Below are positions 39,538 to 49,759 of a stretch of 64,000 bases of DNA, in pieces. The translations under genes and the position numbers were made by a program. Position 1 is the first letter of the stretch. Every line of letters begins with the position of its first letter. Source of the DNA: Betaproteobacteria bacterium (GTDB lineage: Bacteria; Pseudomonadota; Gammaproteobacteria; Burkholderiales; SG8-41); NCBI GenBank assembly GCA_900299145.1, contig OMIN01000100.1, forward strand, positions 1 through 64,000. The letters are read 5' to 3'. Under the pieces are notes generated by a model. That model saw only the letters and a program-made list of their open reading frames with translations, was not told the origin of the DNA and ran no database searches.

Positions 39538-40512
39538 TTACGGAATGAATACGCCCCAAGGCGTATCCCCCACCTTGATATCGGTGATCTTCTCCAGCTT
39601 TTCCGTATCGATCACCGACACGCTGTTGGAGCGGCCGTTGGCGACATAGAGTTTTTTGCCATCGGGCGAAATCGCCATGTTCCAGGGGCGCTGCCCAACC
39701 GCGATGGTCTTGCTGATTTTTTGCGAGGCCACATCGATTACGCTCACGCTGCCGTCAGCGCCGTTGGTGATAAACACCAGCTTGCCGGCAGGGTGCACTG
39801 CCACGCCGTTGGAACGCACGCCGGCGGGTATCACGGCCACGACCTTGCGCGCTGCCGTGTCAATGACATGCACTTGATTCGCCAGTTCGCACGCCACGTA
39901 GGCGAGTTTGCCATCGGGTGTAAAGCCAATGCCGCGCGGGCGTTTACCCACCTTGACTGCAGCGACCTGCTTGCGTGCGGCGACATCGATGATGTCTACA
40001 TCCTCGGCCTCCTCCGCACTCACGTAAACCCACTTGCTGTCGGGGCTGAACACCGCATGTTCCGGATTCGTGCCCTGGGTTTTCACCTGAAACTCGCGTT
40101 TGCCCGTCGCGGTGCTTATAAAGTGCACGGAATTGTCTTCTTCAACAGCCACGGTCACCCACCGTCCGTCAGGCGAACGGTAAACGCCTTCCGGCGATTC
40201 ACCAAGCACAATGGTGTCCGTCACCTTGCGCGCCGCCACGTCGACCACCTGAACCGCATTCGCTGGCTGGTCACTCACGTAAAGCGTCTTGCCGTCCGTG
40301 GAAGCCGCTGTGCCACGCGGGCGTTTGCCGACGGCTGCTTCACCGACCACCGTGTCGGTGGCCACGTCAATAATGCTCATCGTACCCGACTTTTCGTTGG
40401 GCACCCAGGCGAATGGCGCAGCCGACACTCCAAACGTAACCAGAGCGCCCAGCCCCACACCCAAAGCCGCAGCCGCGGCGCCCAGCGCAATTGTCAAGAA
40501 TTGAGATTTCAT
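39538..40512 (-). CDS. Secreted YVTN/cytochrome cd1-like beta-propeller protein
   Basis: 324-aa periplasmic protein with a signal peptide (about 1-30, ending FGVSAAPF) and repeated blades of the type VWPNEKSGTMSIIDVATDTVVGEA, SPDGKTLYVSD, VDVAARKVTDTIVLG. It is a seven-bladed YVTN-type propeller. The ATG at 40512 after GAGGAG is preferred to the longer frame. It is divergent from a di-heme peroxidase gene, with about 63 bases between starts, so a shared role in periplasmic oxidation is likely. Its partner molecule is unknown. Confidence 0.88.
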   Translation of the reverse strand: MKSQFLTIALGAAAAALGVGLGALVTFGVSAAPFAWVPNEKSGTMSIIDVATDTVVGEAAVGKRPRGTAASTDGKTLYVSDQPANAVQVVDVAARKVTDTIVLGESPEGVYRSPDGRWVTVAVEEDNSVHFISTATGKREFQVKTQGTNPEHAVFSPDSKWVYVSAEEAEDVDIIDVAARKQVAAVKVGKRPRGIGFTPDGKLAYVACELANQVHVIDTAARKVVAVIPAGVRSNGVAVHPAGKLVFITNGADGSVSVIDVASQKISKTIAVGQRPWNMAISPDGKKLYVANGRSNSVSVIDTEKLEKITDIKVGDTPWGVFIP

Positions 40513-40575
40513 ATATTTTTCTCCTCGAATCATTCAAACCGCGTGACAACAGTATAACGCGCTGACCTGACTTCG

Positions 40576-41787
40576 ATGAAACCAAACTACCGATGCTACC
40601 TCCTCTGCGGCCTGTTGAGCGCGCTAATCACACTGGGGCCGCAAACTGCCGCACAGCAGGCGACTCCATCACCCGCCGGCATCGATGAAAAATCGCTGTC
40701 GCTACAAGAGCGGCTGGGGCTCAAGCTGTTTTTCGATACCCGCCTGTCGGAGCCGGCGGGCCAATCCTGCGCCTCGTGTCACGACCCCGCGAAAGCCTTT
40801 ACCGGCAACAATGGCACGGCCATCGGCGTAGCGCTCGGCAGCCGCCCTGGCACGTTTGGCACGCGCGACACACCCACGGCGATGTATCTCGCCACCGCGC
40901 CACGCTTTGGCAGCACAGTCAAGGACGGCAAGACCGTGCCCGCGGGGGGCCTGTTCTGGGACGGGCGCGCGGACACGCTGGAAGATCAGGCCAAGGGGCC
41001 GTTTTTCAATCCGCTGGAAATGAACAACCCCAGCGTGCCGGCATTGATCACCAAGGTCCTGCAAGGCCCCTACGCCGCCGAGTTTCGGCAGCTATGGGGC
41101 GCAAAGATTTTCGATCAACCCGATGCCGCGCTTGACGCCGTCGCCGCTTCCATTGCCGCGTTTGAGCGCACGCGCGTGTTTCAGCCCTTCACCTCGAAGT
41201 TCGACTACGTCATGCGCGGAAAGGCAAAGTTTACCGAGCAGGAACAGCGCGGCTTGAGCCTTTTCACGATCCGCCAAAAGGGCAATTGCGCACACTGCCA
41301 TACCGTCGATGAAGCCTCGCGCGACCCGGCCAAATCCCTGTTCACCGACTTTGGCTACCACGCGCTGGGCGCGCCGCGCAGCCAGCGCATTCCGCGCAAC
41401 GCCGCCGACACCACGTTCATGGATATGGGACTGTGCGAACGCGCGCCGATGTCGGGCAAACAGGCGGTGAAGGACGAAAACCACTGCGGCCTGTTCAAGA
41501 CGCCAACACTGCGCAACATCGCCCTCACCGCTCCGTACATGCACAATGGCGTGTTCGACAATTTGCGCGACGTGGTGGCGTTCTACGCCACGCGCGACAC
41601 CGACCCGCTCAAGTGGTACCCCGATGGCAAAAAGTTCAATGACCTGCCGTCAATCTTTCACGGCAACGTCGACGTCGATACGCCACCCTACCAGCGCCGC
41701 CCCAAACAGCGGCCGCAGCTCAACGACGAGGAAATCGACGACATTGTCGCGTTTTTAAAAACGCTGACAGATGGCCACAAACCGTAA
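40576..41787 (+). CDS. Di-heme cytochrome c peroxidase / MauG-family protein
   Basis: 403-aa secreted protein with a signal peptide (about 1-27) and two heme c motifs: CASCH at 65-69 (GQSCASCHDPAKAF) and CAHCH at 238-242 (GNCAHCHTVDE). FKTPTLRNIALTAPYMHNG is the conserved region of bacterial cytochrome c peroxidases and MauG. It could remove peroxide or oxidise a protein or cofactor; sequence alone does not decide. It is divergent from the beta-propeller gene. Its TAA stop is the first three bases of a repeat copy. Confidence 0.92.
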   Translation: MKPNYRCYLLCGLLSALITLGPQTAAQQATPSPAGIDEKSLSLQERLGLKLFFDTRLSEPAGQSCASCHDPAKAFTGNNGTAIGVALGSRPGTFGTRDTPTAMYLATAPRFGSTVKDGKTVPAGGLFWDGRADTLEDQAKGPFFNPLEMNNPSVPALITKVLQGPYAAEFRQLWGAKIFDQPDAALDAVAASIAAFERTRVFQPFTSKFDYVMRGKAKFTEQEQRGLSLFTIRQKGNCAHCHTVDEASRDPAKSLFTDFGYHALGAPRSQRIPRNAADTTFMDMGLCERAPMSGKQAVKDENHCGLFKTPTLRNIALTAPYMHNGVFDNLRDVVAFYATRDTDPLKWYPDGKKFNDLPSIFHGNVDVDTPPYQRRPKQRPQLNDEEIDDIVAFLKTLTDGHKP

Positions 41788-41812
41788 CTATTTGTTTTTA
41801 TTTAATAATTTC
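41785..41812 (+). repeat. AT-rich dispersed repeat, copy 10
   Basis: Begins TAACTATTTGTTTTTATTTA. Its TAA is the stop codon of the di-heme peroxidase gene. Confidence 0.88.
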
Positions 41813-41836
41813 TTGGTAATTCATTAGCGTGGCAAC

Positions 41837-41867
41837 AAAAAAGCCGTGGCATGCCACGGCTTTTTTT
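41837..41867. terminator. Bidirectional intrinsic terminator
   Basis: Perfect palindrome GCCGTGGCA / TGCCACGGC flanked by As and Ts on both sides. It serves the plus-strand peroxidase and the minus-strand pckG. Confidence 0.92.
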
Positions 41868-41886
41868 GCGTCTGCAAGCCACCGTT

Positions 41887-43698
41887 TTACAGCGCCTGCT
41901 CCAACTGTTTACGCTGCGCCACCATCTCGGCTGGCATGCGAGCGGACAGTTCACCGAACAGCCGCTCGTGGTCTTTCACCTCGGCCTGCCACAGGCCCTT
42001 GTCGATGCGCGTGAGTTCGTCGAAGGCTTTTTTCGAGAAGCCGCTGATGCCTTTCAACTCGATGTCTTCAAAGCGCGGCATGCGGCCGATGGGTGTTTCA
42101 GCGGCTTGCGCCTTGCCCTCGCAGCGTTCGACGATCCATTTCAACACGCGCATGTTGTCGCCGAAACCCGGCCAGATGAACTTGCCGTGCTCGTCCTTGC
42201 GGAACCAGTTCACCGCGAAAATCTTAGGCGCCTGAGCGATCGACTTGCCCACTTTCAGCCAGTGGCCGAAGTAGTCGCCAAAGTGATACCCACAAAACGG
42301 CAGCATGGCGAATGGGTCGCGGCGAACCACGCCCATTTTGCCCACGCTGGCAGCGGTGGTTTCCGAGGCCATGGTCGCGGCCATATAAACGCCGTGTGTC
42401 CAGTCGTTGGCTTCCGTCACCAGCGGCACGGTGGTGGTGCGGCGGCCGCCGAACAGGAAAGCGCTGATCGGAACGCCAGCCGGGTCTTCCCACTGCGGAT
42501 CAATACACGGAATCTGCGACGCGGCTACGGTAAAGCGCGCGTTGGGGTGCGCTGCGGGCTTGTCACCATCGGGATCCCACGGCTTGCCCTGCCAGTCAGT
42601 CAGATTCATCGGAGGCGTTTGCGACAAACCTTCCCACCACACATCGCCGTCTGGCGTCATCGCCACGTTGGTGAAAATGGTGTTCTTGTTAAGCGCGGCC
42701 AGACAATTCGGATTGGTCAATTCGGAAGTACCCGGCGCCACGCCAAACGCACCGGCTTCCGGGTTGATCGCGTAGAGGCGGCCATCCTTGCCCGGCTTGA
42801 TCCACGCAATATCTTCACCGATGGTGGTGACCTTCCAGCCCTGCAATTCCTTTGGCGGAATCAGCATGGCGAGATTGGTTTTTCCGCAGGCGCTGGGGAA
42901 GGCCGCAGCGATGTAATGTTTCTTACCACCCGGCGGCTGGATGCCCAGAATCAGCATGTGTTCGGCGAGCCAGCCCTGCTCGCGCGCCATGATGCTGGCG
43001 ATGCGCAGCGCGAAACATTTTTTTCCGAGCAGCGCGTTGCCGCCGTAGCCAGAGCCAAACGACCAGATGAGTTTTTCGTCGGGGAAGTGGCAGATGAATT
43101 TATATTGCTTGTTGCTCGGCCACACCACATCTTTTTCGCCCGGCGCCAGCGGCGCACCCACGCTGTGCAGGCACGGCACGAAAAAGCCGTCGCTGCCCAG
43201 CAAATCCAGCACCGCGCGCCCGATGCGCGTCATCACGCGCATGCTCACCACCACGTAGGGCGAATCAGTCAGCTCCACGCCAATATGTGAAATGTGAGAA
43301 CCAAGCGGCCCCATGCTGAACGGAATCACATACATCGTGCGGCCGCGCATGCAGCCATCGCTTATTTTCGTCAGCGTCGCACGCATTTCTTCCGGCGCCA
43401 CCCAGTTGTTGTTGGGGCCGGCATCTTCCTTGTTTTTGCTGCAGACGAAGGTGCGGTCTTCCATGCGCGCCACGTCGTCGGGGTCGGAGCGGGCGAGGAA
43501 ACAGCCAGGACGCTTTTGTTCGTTCAGCTTGATCAACATGCCGCTGGCGACCATTTCGGCGCACAAGCGGTCATATTCGGCCTGCGAGCCATCGCACCAA
43601 ACGATGCGCTCGGGCTTGGTCAGTTGAGCCACTTCGGCCACCCACGCGGCCAGTTTCTTGTTCTTGACGTAATCGGGCGCAGTCGTTGCCGCAGTCAT
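41887..43698 (-). CDS. pckG: Phosphoenolpyruvate carboxykinase (GTP)
   Basis: 603-aa GTP-dependent PEPCK, converting oxaloacetate and GTP to phosphoenolpyruvate for gluconeogenesis. Motifs: [33 protein letters not shown], the P-loop [18 protein letters not shown] with its reactive Cys, [20 protein letters not shown] and [19 protein letters not shown]. It fits growth on organic acids, as the Bug and BKACE genes suggest. A strong terminator follows. Confidence 0.98.
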   Translation of the reverse strand: MTAATTAPDYVKNKKLAAWVAEVAQLTKPERIVWCDGSQAEYDRLCAEMVASGMLIKLNEQKRPGCFLARSDPDDVARMEDRTFVCSKNKEDAGPNNNWVAPEEMRATLTKISDGCMRGRTMYVIPFSMGPLGSHISHIGVELTDSPYVVVSMRVMTRIGRAVLDLLGSDGFFVPCLHSVGAPLAPGEKDVVWPSNKQYKFICHFPDEKLIWSFGSGYGGNALLGKKCFALRIASIMAREQGWLAEHMLILGIQPPGGKKHYIAAAFPSACGKTNLAMLIPPKELQGWKVTTIGEDIAWIKPGKDGRLYAINPEAGAFGVAPGTSELTNPNCLAALNKNTIFTNVAMTPDGDVWWEGLSQTPPMNLTDWQGKPWDPDGDKPAAHPNARFTVAASQIPCIDPQWEDPAGVPISAFLFGGRRTTTVPLVTEANDWTHGVYMAATMASETTAASVGKMGVVRRDPFAMLPFCGYHFGDYFGHWLKVGKSIAQAPKIFAVNWFRKDEHGKFIWPGFGDNMRVLKWIVERCEGKAQAAETPIGRMPRFEDIELKGISGFSKKAFDELTRIDKGLWQAEVKDHERLFGELSARMPAEMVAQRKQLEQAL

Positions 43699-43909
43699 GG
43701 TGATTCCCTGTTTTAAAACCTTAAAAAACCCTTAAAAAACAAAGGCATAGAGAACTCTGTGAGTACGCCATGCCAGCAGAAGGCGGATTCTACCCGATTT
43801 GGGGTATCGCGGGCTAGGCACTAGTTCACGCTCACAGCCGCCCGTGAACACGGCAGAACCGATAACGCATCGTCAGAACGCCTTCCGCCTTGCTTGTGAA
43901 GGGGTTGCC

Positions 43910-45554
43910 TTACCGCCGGTCAGCCGGGGGCAAGTGTTTCGCGCGCGCTGGCCGGGGACCCGACTTGGGCGCTGGTGCCGCTGATCGCGTTACTCCGTCC
44001 GGCGAGACGGGTGCACGCCCGTCCAGTTGGAACACGCTAACCGATTGATGCAATTGCCTTGCACTGTCTGCCATGGCTTCGGCGGCAGCGGAAGTCTGCT
44101 CCACCAAGGCCGCGTTTTGCTGCACCCCGCTATCCATCTGGCTGACTGCGCGGGTGACCTGCTCAATGCCGTCGGCCTGCTCACGCGAGGCCCGGCTGAT
44201 CTGCTCGATGATGACGTCGACTTTTTCCACAGCCGCAACAATTTCAGCCATGGTTTTACCGGCGTCCTTGACCTGCCGCGTGCCGCTTTCAACCTTTTCC
44301 ACCGATGCGCCAATCAACGCTTTGATTTCTCGCGCAGCATCCGCCGAGCGTTGCGCGAGCGCGCGCACTTCCGCGGCCACCACCGCGAAACCGCGCCCCT
44401 GCTCACCGGCGCGCGCCGCTTCCACTGCAGCGTTCAGGGCTAGGATGTTGGTTTGGAACGCGATACTGTCGATAACACCGATAATATCGCCGATCCGGCG
44501 CGAGCTTTCCTCCATGCCGGACATGGTGGCAACCACCGCACCAACCACCGCGCCGCCTTGTTCCGCGATGCGATCAGCCTCTCGCGCCAGGGCGCTGGCG
44601 TTGGCCGCGCCTTCGGTGTTCTGGCGCACAGCCGTGGTCAATTGCTCCATGCTCGAGGCAGTTTCCTCCAGCGACGCGGCTTGTGACTCCGTACGCGTAG
44701 ACAGATTGTTTGTACCGGCAGCCACTTCTTGTGCCGCACCTTGGATGACTTCCGTGCCGCTTCGAATATCGCGCACGATGCGGCCCAAGCCCTCGCTCAT
44801 GACCTGTAACGCGTGCAGCAGGCTGCTGTTGTCGCCCGGCCGCAATTCGACCCGCTGAGACAAATCGCCATGCGCGATGCGTTGCGTTGCGAGCACGGCA
44901 TAGGACAAATCCCCCCCCCAAGCCGCGCCTCAGACGACGCAGAATGACTACGTTAAGCACGATAAACAACATCAAGGCTGCAGCCAGCATGCCGCCTATC
45001 AACCAGTATGCACGTTGCGTGCGGCGCGCCACAGATTGGACAATGGCCTGATCGATCACCGCGAAATGGGCCTCGAAAGTTTCTGCATCGCCGAGCAACC
45101 TGCCGTAGAACGCCATCACACTGGCGTCGCCCGCGTTGATACCGCGTTGGGCCGCAAATGGCGCCAGCGCCTTGCGCATGGCTTCCCACGAGGGCGCAAT
45201 TTTTCCTTTGAATAGAGCTTCGGCGGCCTCGCCTGGCAACCGGCTGGCAAGCTCATCAAGCGCGGCATCGCCTGCTTTCAAGCTCGCCTGCAACGCCTTG
45301 ACCTGCGCGCTGGCGCCTTCCGCCAGTATCAGCTCGCCCACGCCGCGCAGCGTGGCCTGCACGTAGCGGCTGGCGTGATCAAGCGACTCCTGCGCGTCAC
45401 GCGCTTCGTTGATTTGCCGCAATCCAGCGATAAATATCGCAAACGTCGCCGCAATCAGCAGGAAGCCGATCACCGCGCCCGCGATCATGTCTCGCCGCAG
45501 CGGATCCATGCCCATTGCCTTCGTCATGCCGTCCGCCCCGGTGTCAAGCGGCAT
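43910..45554 (-). pseudogene. Methyl-accepting chemotaxis protein, frameshifted in a G8 tract
   Basis: Inner-membrane chemoreceptor. N-terminal part: first membrane helix (IAGAVIGFLLIAATFAIFIAG), a periplasmic four-helix domain and a second helix (WLIGGMLAAALMLFIVLNVVIL), then RRLRRGLGG. The frame then breaks in a run of eight Gs (44911-44918, Cs on the plus strand). With seven Gs it continues DLSYAVLATQRIAHGDLSQRV into the HAMP-like segment and signalling domain with the hairpin EAARAGEQGRGFAVVAAEVRALAQRSA. The corrected product is 547 aa. The C-terminus lacks an obvious CheR tether. A G8 tract can be phase-variable or mis-sequenced. It begins seven bases after the rhodanese gene. Confidence 0.85.
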
Positions 45555-45560
45555 GCGCGG

Positions 45561-46034
45561 CTACTTTGCCAGTGGCAAGCCGGCCTTCACCCAGTCATCG
45601 GTCCCGGCGCGGTAGTAATGCACGTTGGTATAACCGGCCTTGATCGCGAGCACGGATGCCTTGTAGGACTTCCATCCAGTTGGGCCGTCGCTATAAAAAA
45701 CCAGCTTGGCCCCCTTGTCAGCCGGCAGTGCCTTGAGATCGAACTGATCCTTTGCGGGGTCAAAATCCGCCTTAAAATCACTGTTCTCGCGGTATGGCAA
45801 CGACTTCGCGCCAGGCAGATGGCCTTTGCCAAAATTGACCGGGCTGCGCATATCGAAGAACAGTACGCCTTTGGCATCAACCAATTGTTTTGCGATCTTG
45901 GTATCAATCACCTGCCCGCCCTTGAGCATACCGGGAGTTGGCGGCTTGGGCACATCCGTTTGCGCGTAAGCTTCCCGGAAGGGTAGTAACGAAGCAAAGG
46001 CTAACAGGCAGGCAATCAGGGTTCTAATCATCAT
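45561..46034 (-). CDS. Periplasmic rhodanese-domain protein
   Basis: 157-aa secreted protein. The start MMIRTLIACLLAFASLLPFREAYAQ is a signal peptide and follows AAGGA; the longer open frame to 46367 has no conserved sequence. One rhodanese domain follows: VLFFDMRSPVNFGKGHLPGAKSLPY, then KLVFYSDGPTGWKSYKASVLAIKAGYTNVHYYRAGTDDW. The usual active-site Cys is replaced (FYSDGPTGWKS), so it is probably not a sulfurtransferase but a binding or sensor domain. Directly upstream of the chemoreceptor on the same strand. Confidence 0.85.
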   Translation of the reverse strand: MMIRTLIACLLAFASLLPFREAYAQTDVPKPPTPGMLKGGQVIDTKIAKQLVDAKGVLFFDMRSPVNFGKGHLPGAKSLPYRENSDFKADFDPAKDQFDLKALPADKGAKLVFYSDGPTGWKSYKASVLAIKAGYTNVHYYRAGTDDWVKAGLPLAK

Positions 46035-46417
46035 GTAGTCCTTTTTCAGCACACGAGAAACCATCCATACTGCTAAGGCTTTGAAAGCGGAAAACTTTAC
46101 ACATTCGCGCTGCAGTGTAACGCTGATTGACCTCGGTAAACCCCGCCCTTTGACAATTTGCAAATACTTTACAAGAGTGCGCCCAATGCACAGCAACTCG
46201 CGGATTCGCGGAACATACCAGAAATGATAATGGAATGTTGGATTATGCCGTATGGGAGGCGCCAACCGGCTGGCGTCCTGCGGCACTGGTAAACGGGAAC
46301 GAATAGCACCACGCGGCCTACCGCCAGACCCGAACTGCCCCATCTTCAAATAATCCATATGAAACAAATACTTACGAGAAATATTCGTTTAAGAGCATTT
46401 CTGCTACGCTCCGGTCG
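46035..46417. other. Divergent intergenic region
   Basis: About 380 bases between rhodanese and MFS genes, holding one dispersed-repeat copy and a TTGACA (46150-46155) without a matched -10. No gene was supported. Confidence 0.4.
46347..46374 (-). repeat. AT-rich dispersed repeat, copy 11
   Basis: Reads TAAGTATTTGTTTCATATGG on the minus strand, about 44 bases before the MFS start codon. Confidence 0.75.
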
Positions 46418-47668
46418 ATGCTTGGATTCAGTTTGTTGCCAAAAGGCACCCTGCCCGACGCCCAACGCCTGCTGGCTGCACGTGCGTTGCGCGGCTTTAC
46501 CGATGGCTATGTCGCGCTGCTGCTGCCGTATTACCTGACGCTTTGCGGCTACAGCCCGCCGCAAATCGGCGTCATCATCACCGCCACGTTGCTCGGCTCC
46601 GGCGTAATGACGCTGGGTGCAGGCCTGATCGCGTACCGCTTTCACAACCGCACGCTGCTGTCGGCGGCGGCGCTGCTGATGATGCTCACCGGCATTGGCA
46701 TGGCGGCGGTGACGGATTTCTGGCCGCTGCTTATCGTGGCTTTTGTGGGCACCATCAATCCGTCGAATGGCGACGTCAGCGTGTTCCTCCCGCTGGAACA
46801 ATCACTGCTCACCACTACCACGCCCGCGCCCTCGCGCACGGCACTGTTCGCGCGCTACAGCCTCATTGCCGGGCTGGCTGCCGCCGCCGGCGCGCAAGCC
46901 GCGGCGCTGCCCGCGCTCGCCGCGCCCTGGCTGGGGCTGACAGATAAAGGGGCAATACAGGCAATGTTCCTCCTGTACGCTGCCACGGCAATCGCGGTGC
47001 TGGCGATATACCGCAGCGTGTCGCCCGCGCTCGGCGTGGACAAGGCATCTTCGCAACCGCCACGCACGCCGCTGGGCCCGTCCAAGCGCCGTGTCTACCG
47101 GTTGGCGGCGGTGTTCAGCATCGACGCGCTCGGCGGTGGCTTCGGCGTACAGTCGCTGCTGGCACTGTGGCTGTACCAGCGTTTTGGCATGACAGTGGCG
47201 GAGGCCGGGACGCTCTTTTTGTGCACCAGCCTGCTGGGGGCGTTTTCGCAACTTGCGGCAAGCCGCATCGCCGCGCGCTTTGGACTTATCAACACCATGG
47301 CATTTACTCACCTGCCGGCCAACCTGCTGTGCATCCTGGTGCCGTTCATGCCCAGTCTGCCGCTGGCAGTGGCCTGCCTGCTGGGGCGCGCGGCGCTTGG
47401 GTCGATGGATATCCCGGCGCGCGTGTCTTATGTCATGGCGGTGGTATCCCCGCCCGAGCGCCCCGCCGCCGCCAGCGTCACCAATGTGCCGCGCAGTCTG
47501 GCGTCCGCCTTGAGTCCTGCGCTGGCTGGATATATGCTAACTATTTCCAGTTTCGGCTGGCCGCTGGTAGTATGCGGGATGCTCAAGGTTGTCTATGATC
47601 TGACGTTGCTTGCGATGTTCCGGTCGGTGAAACCGCCCGAAGAGGTTACTGAAAAGGGGAAGACATGA
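46418..47668 (+). CDS. Major facilitator superfamily transporter
   Basis: 416-aa inner-membrane protein with about twelve hydrophobic segments, beginning RALRGFTDGYVALLLPYYLTLCGYSPPQIGVI. The loop between helices 6 and 7 is hydrophilic (PALGVDKASSQPPRTPLGPSKRR). The substrate is unknown. It overlaps the following hydrolase by four bases (ATGA), so the two are co-translated and the transporter may handle the hydrolase's substrate. Confidence 0.88.
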   Translation: MLGFSLLPKGTLPDAQRLLAARALRGFTDGYVALLLPYYLTLCGYSPPQIGVIITATLLGSGVMTLGAGLIAYRFHNRTLLSAAALLMMLTGIGMAAVTDFWPLLIVAFVGTINPSNGDVSVFLPLEQSLLTTTTPAPSRTALFARYSLIAGLAAAAGAQAAALPALAAPWLGLTDKGAIQAMFLLYAATAIAVLAIYRSVSPALGVDKASSQPPRTPLGPSKRRVYRLAAVFSIDALGGGFGVQSLLALWLYQRFGMTVAEAGTLFLCTSLLGAFSQLAASRIAARFGLINTMAFTHLPANLLCILVPFMPSLPLAVACLLGRAALGSMDIPARVSYVMAVVSPPERPAAASVTNVPRSLASALSPALAGYMLTISSFGWPLVVCGMLKVVYDLTLLAMFRSVKPPEEVTEKGKT

Positions 47669-48582
47669 AGCTACTCAGTTTCCGTCCACCACGTGCCCGG
47701 GTTGATCATTTCGGCGTGTTGCTGTCCAACGGTCAGGCACTCGACATCACCGAGGCCAAAATCGGCCGCGGCTTGCCCGACAACCTGCTCGACTGCATCC
47801 GCGGCGGCGCCGACGCTCTGGCCCGCGTGCGCGACGTGCAGGCGCAAGCCGAGCAGCGCCTCAAGGCCGGCAGCAGCGAACACATCCTTTGGCTCAAGGA
47901 TGTCGCCGCACGGCCGCCGCTGTTCCCCGGCAAGATCATGGCCATCGGCAAGAATTATTCCGACCACGCCGCCGAAACCGGCAGCGCGGCCTATTCTCGC
48001 CCGGCGGGCTTCATCAAGCACGTCGACACACTTATCGCCGACGGCGACACCATTCGCAAGCCGGCGTGGACGGACAAACTGGATTACGAAACTGAACTCG
48101 CGGTGGTGATTGGCGATGAATGTGCAGACGTCCCGCCCGAAGAAGCCTACGAGCATATTTTCGGCTACACCATCATGAACGACGTTTCCGCGCGCGACAT
48201 CCAGATGTCCGAGCGCAAGGAAGGTAACATATTGATTGGAAAGAACTTTCCGACCGCCGCCCCGCTGGGCCCCTGGGTCGTCACGAAAGACGAAGTCGCC
48301 AATCCCCACAACCTGCTGCTGACCACCAAAGTCAACGGCGAATTGCGGCAAAGCGCCAACACCGGCACACAGATTTTCCATATCCCCGCGCAAGTGGCGT
48401 GGTACTCGCACGCGGGCCTCTACCCCGGCGACATCATTTCTACCGGCACGCCTGCGGGAGTCGCCATGGGCTACAAGGGCGAAGGCTCGTGGTATCTCAA
48501 GAACGGCGACATCATCGAAAGCGAAATTGAGAAAATCGGGGTGCTACGCAATCCGGTATCAACGCGCAAGCGGCGATCGTAG
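47665..48582 (+). CDS. Fumarylacetoacetate hydrolase-family protein
   Basis: 305-aa enzyme of the FAH superfamily, metal-dependent hydrolases or isomerases/decarboxylases of ring-cleavage products. Motifs: GKIMAIGKNYSDHAAETG, DKLDYETELAVVIGDEC (metal ligands), GYTIMNDVSARDIQ, GPWVVTKDEV and LYPGDIISTGTPAGVAMGY. The exact substrate is unclear; 2-hydroxyhepta-2,4-diene-1,7-dioate isomerase and acylpyruvase are relatives. The last residues (STRKRRS) are encoded by the first unit of a degenerate tandem repeat. Confidence 0.9.
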   Translation: MKLLSFRPPRARVDHFGVLLSNGQALDITEAKIGRGLPDNLLDCIRGGADALARVRDVQAQAEQRLKAGSSEHILWLKDVAARPPLFPGKIMAIGKNYSDHAAETGSAAYSRPAGFIKHVDTLIADGDTIRKPAWTDKLDYETELAVVIGDECADVPPEEAYEHIFGYTIMNDVSARDIQMSERKEGNILIGKNFPTAAPLGPWVVTKDEVANPHNLLLTTKVNGELRQSANTGTQIFHIPAQVAWYSHAGLYPGDIISTGTPAGVAMGYKGEGSWYLKNGDIIESEIEKIGVLRNPVSTRKRRS

Positions 48583-48665
48583 GACTCACGCGCAAGCGTC
48601 GGTCGTGAGTTTCACACGCAGGCGGCAATCGTAAGTTTCAAGCGTGCGCGGCAATAGTAAGTCTT
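48561..48665 (+). repeat. Four degenerate 26-bp tandem repeats over the FAH-family stop codon
   Basis: Units at 48561-48587, 48588-48613, 48614-48639 and 48640-48665 share ACGCGCAAGCG, then GATCGT or close variants, then GAGTTTC. They are imperfect copies that start inside the coding end and continue into the convergent gap. Confidence 0.75.
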
Positions 48666-48697
48666 ACACCCGTGGCCCCACTCACGAACCCTGTTGG

Positions 48698-49759
48698 CTA
48701 CGTATTCCCGCGCCCCGCGCGAGACGGAATACGTGCAGCCTTCAAAACCGGCCCCCAGCGCTCGCCCTCGGCGTAAATGCGCGAGGCAAAATCCGACAGC
48801 GTGCCACGCACCGGCTCCAACCCGAGCAGCAGCAACGCATCGCGCGTGGCAGTGTCGTTCACCGACGCTGAGATGTGCTCGTTGAGCCAGCGTATGGTGT
48901 TCGGCGATACGCCGTTGGGCACGAAAATTCCGAACCATGCCGCCACGTCCGCGCCGGCGATGCCCGCCTCTGACAAAGTAGGCAGGTGGGGCAGCATTTC
49001 CGCCCGGCGCGTCCCTGCCACCGCCAGCGCGCGCAGGTGTTCGTTATTCAGGTACGGCAACGCCAACGGCAGCGCGGCAAACATTAGCGAGGTCTGCCCG
49101 GTAGCCAGGCCATTCAGTGCCGACAAGCCGCCATTGTAGGACACATGCACCATATCCAGCCCCGCCGCGCGGCGCAGCAGTTCGCCGGCAAGATGCCCAG
49201 TACTGCCTTCGCCTGACGAGCCGTAGTTCACTTCACCAGGCCGCACTTTGATATGGCTGATCAAACGGTCCAGTGTTTTGAACGGCAACCCGGTATTTGT
49301 CATCAGCACAAACGGCATGTTGACCAGCGGTGCGGCCAGTTCAAACTGGCGCGTGGGGTCGTAACCCACCTCGGTCGCATAGTTTGGCGTAAGCACCATG
49401 GTTTCATTGCTTGCCAGTAGTAGCGTGTGGCCATCGGCGGCCGCGCGCGCCACGTGCTGCGCACCCCGCGTGGTGGCGCCGCCAGGTTGGCGTTCCAGCA
49501 GCACCGGGTGTCTGGATTCGTAGCGGATCGCCTGCTGCACGATACGGCTTAAAGTATCGGATATTGCCGGCGGCGCATTGGCGGCCATCAGCTTGTAGGT
49601 TTTGGTCATGCGCGACGCACCGCGAATATCCGTCGGGCCAGACAACGGATACGGCACCACCAGCGTCACTGCGCGTGCGGGGTACTCGGCGGCGAACACA
49701 GTATCCGCCAGCGGCAACATAATCGCCATCAGGAGCCGCGGCAGCATCTGCTTACGCAT
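48698..49759 (-). CDS. Bug/TctC-family periplasmic receptor
   Basis: 353-aa receptor, sixth Bug protein of the window. Signal peptide KQMLPRLLMAIMLPLADTVFAA, then YPARAVTLVVPYPLSGPTDIRG, ERQPGGATTRGAQHVARAAADG and YGSSGEGSTGHLAGELLRRAAG. Compared with typical members it has an insertion of about 25 residues after PTDIRG (SRMTKTYKLMAANAPPAISD). ATG 49759 is chosen over 49843 for its signal peptide. It is convergent with the FAH-family gene and divergent from the FAD oxidase gene. Confidence 0.9.
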   Translation of the reverse strand: MRKQMLPRLLMAIMLPLADTVFAAEYPARAVTLVVPYPLSGPTDIRGASRMTKTYKLMAANAPPAISDTLSRIVQQAIRYESRHPVLLERQPGGATTRGAQHVARAAADGHTLLLASNETMVLTPNYATEVGYDPTRQFELAAPLVNMPFVLMTNTGLPFKTLDRLISHIKVRPGEVNYGSSGEGSTGHLAGELLRRAAGLDMVHVSYNGGLSALNGLATGQTSLMFAALPLALPYLNNEHLRALAVAGTRRAEMLPHLPTLSEAGIAGADVAAWFGIFVPNGVSPNTIRWLNEHISASVNDTATRDALLLLGLEPVRGTLSDFASRIYAEGERWGPVLKAARIPSRAGRGNT

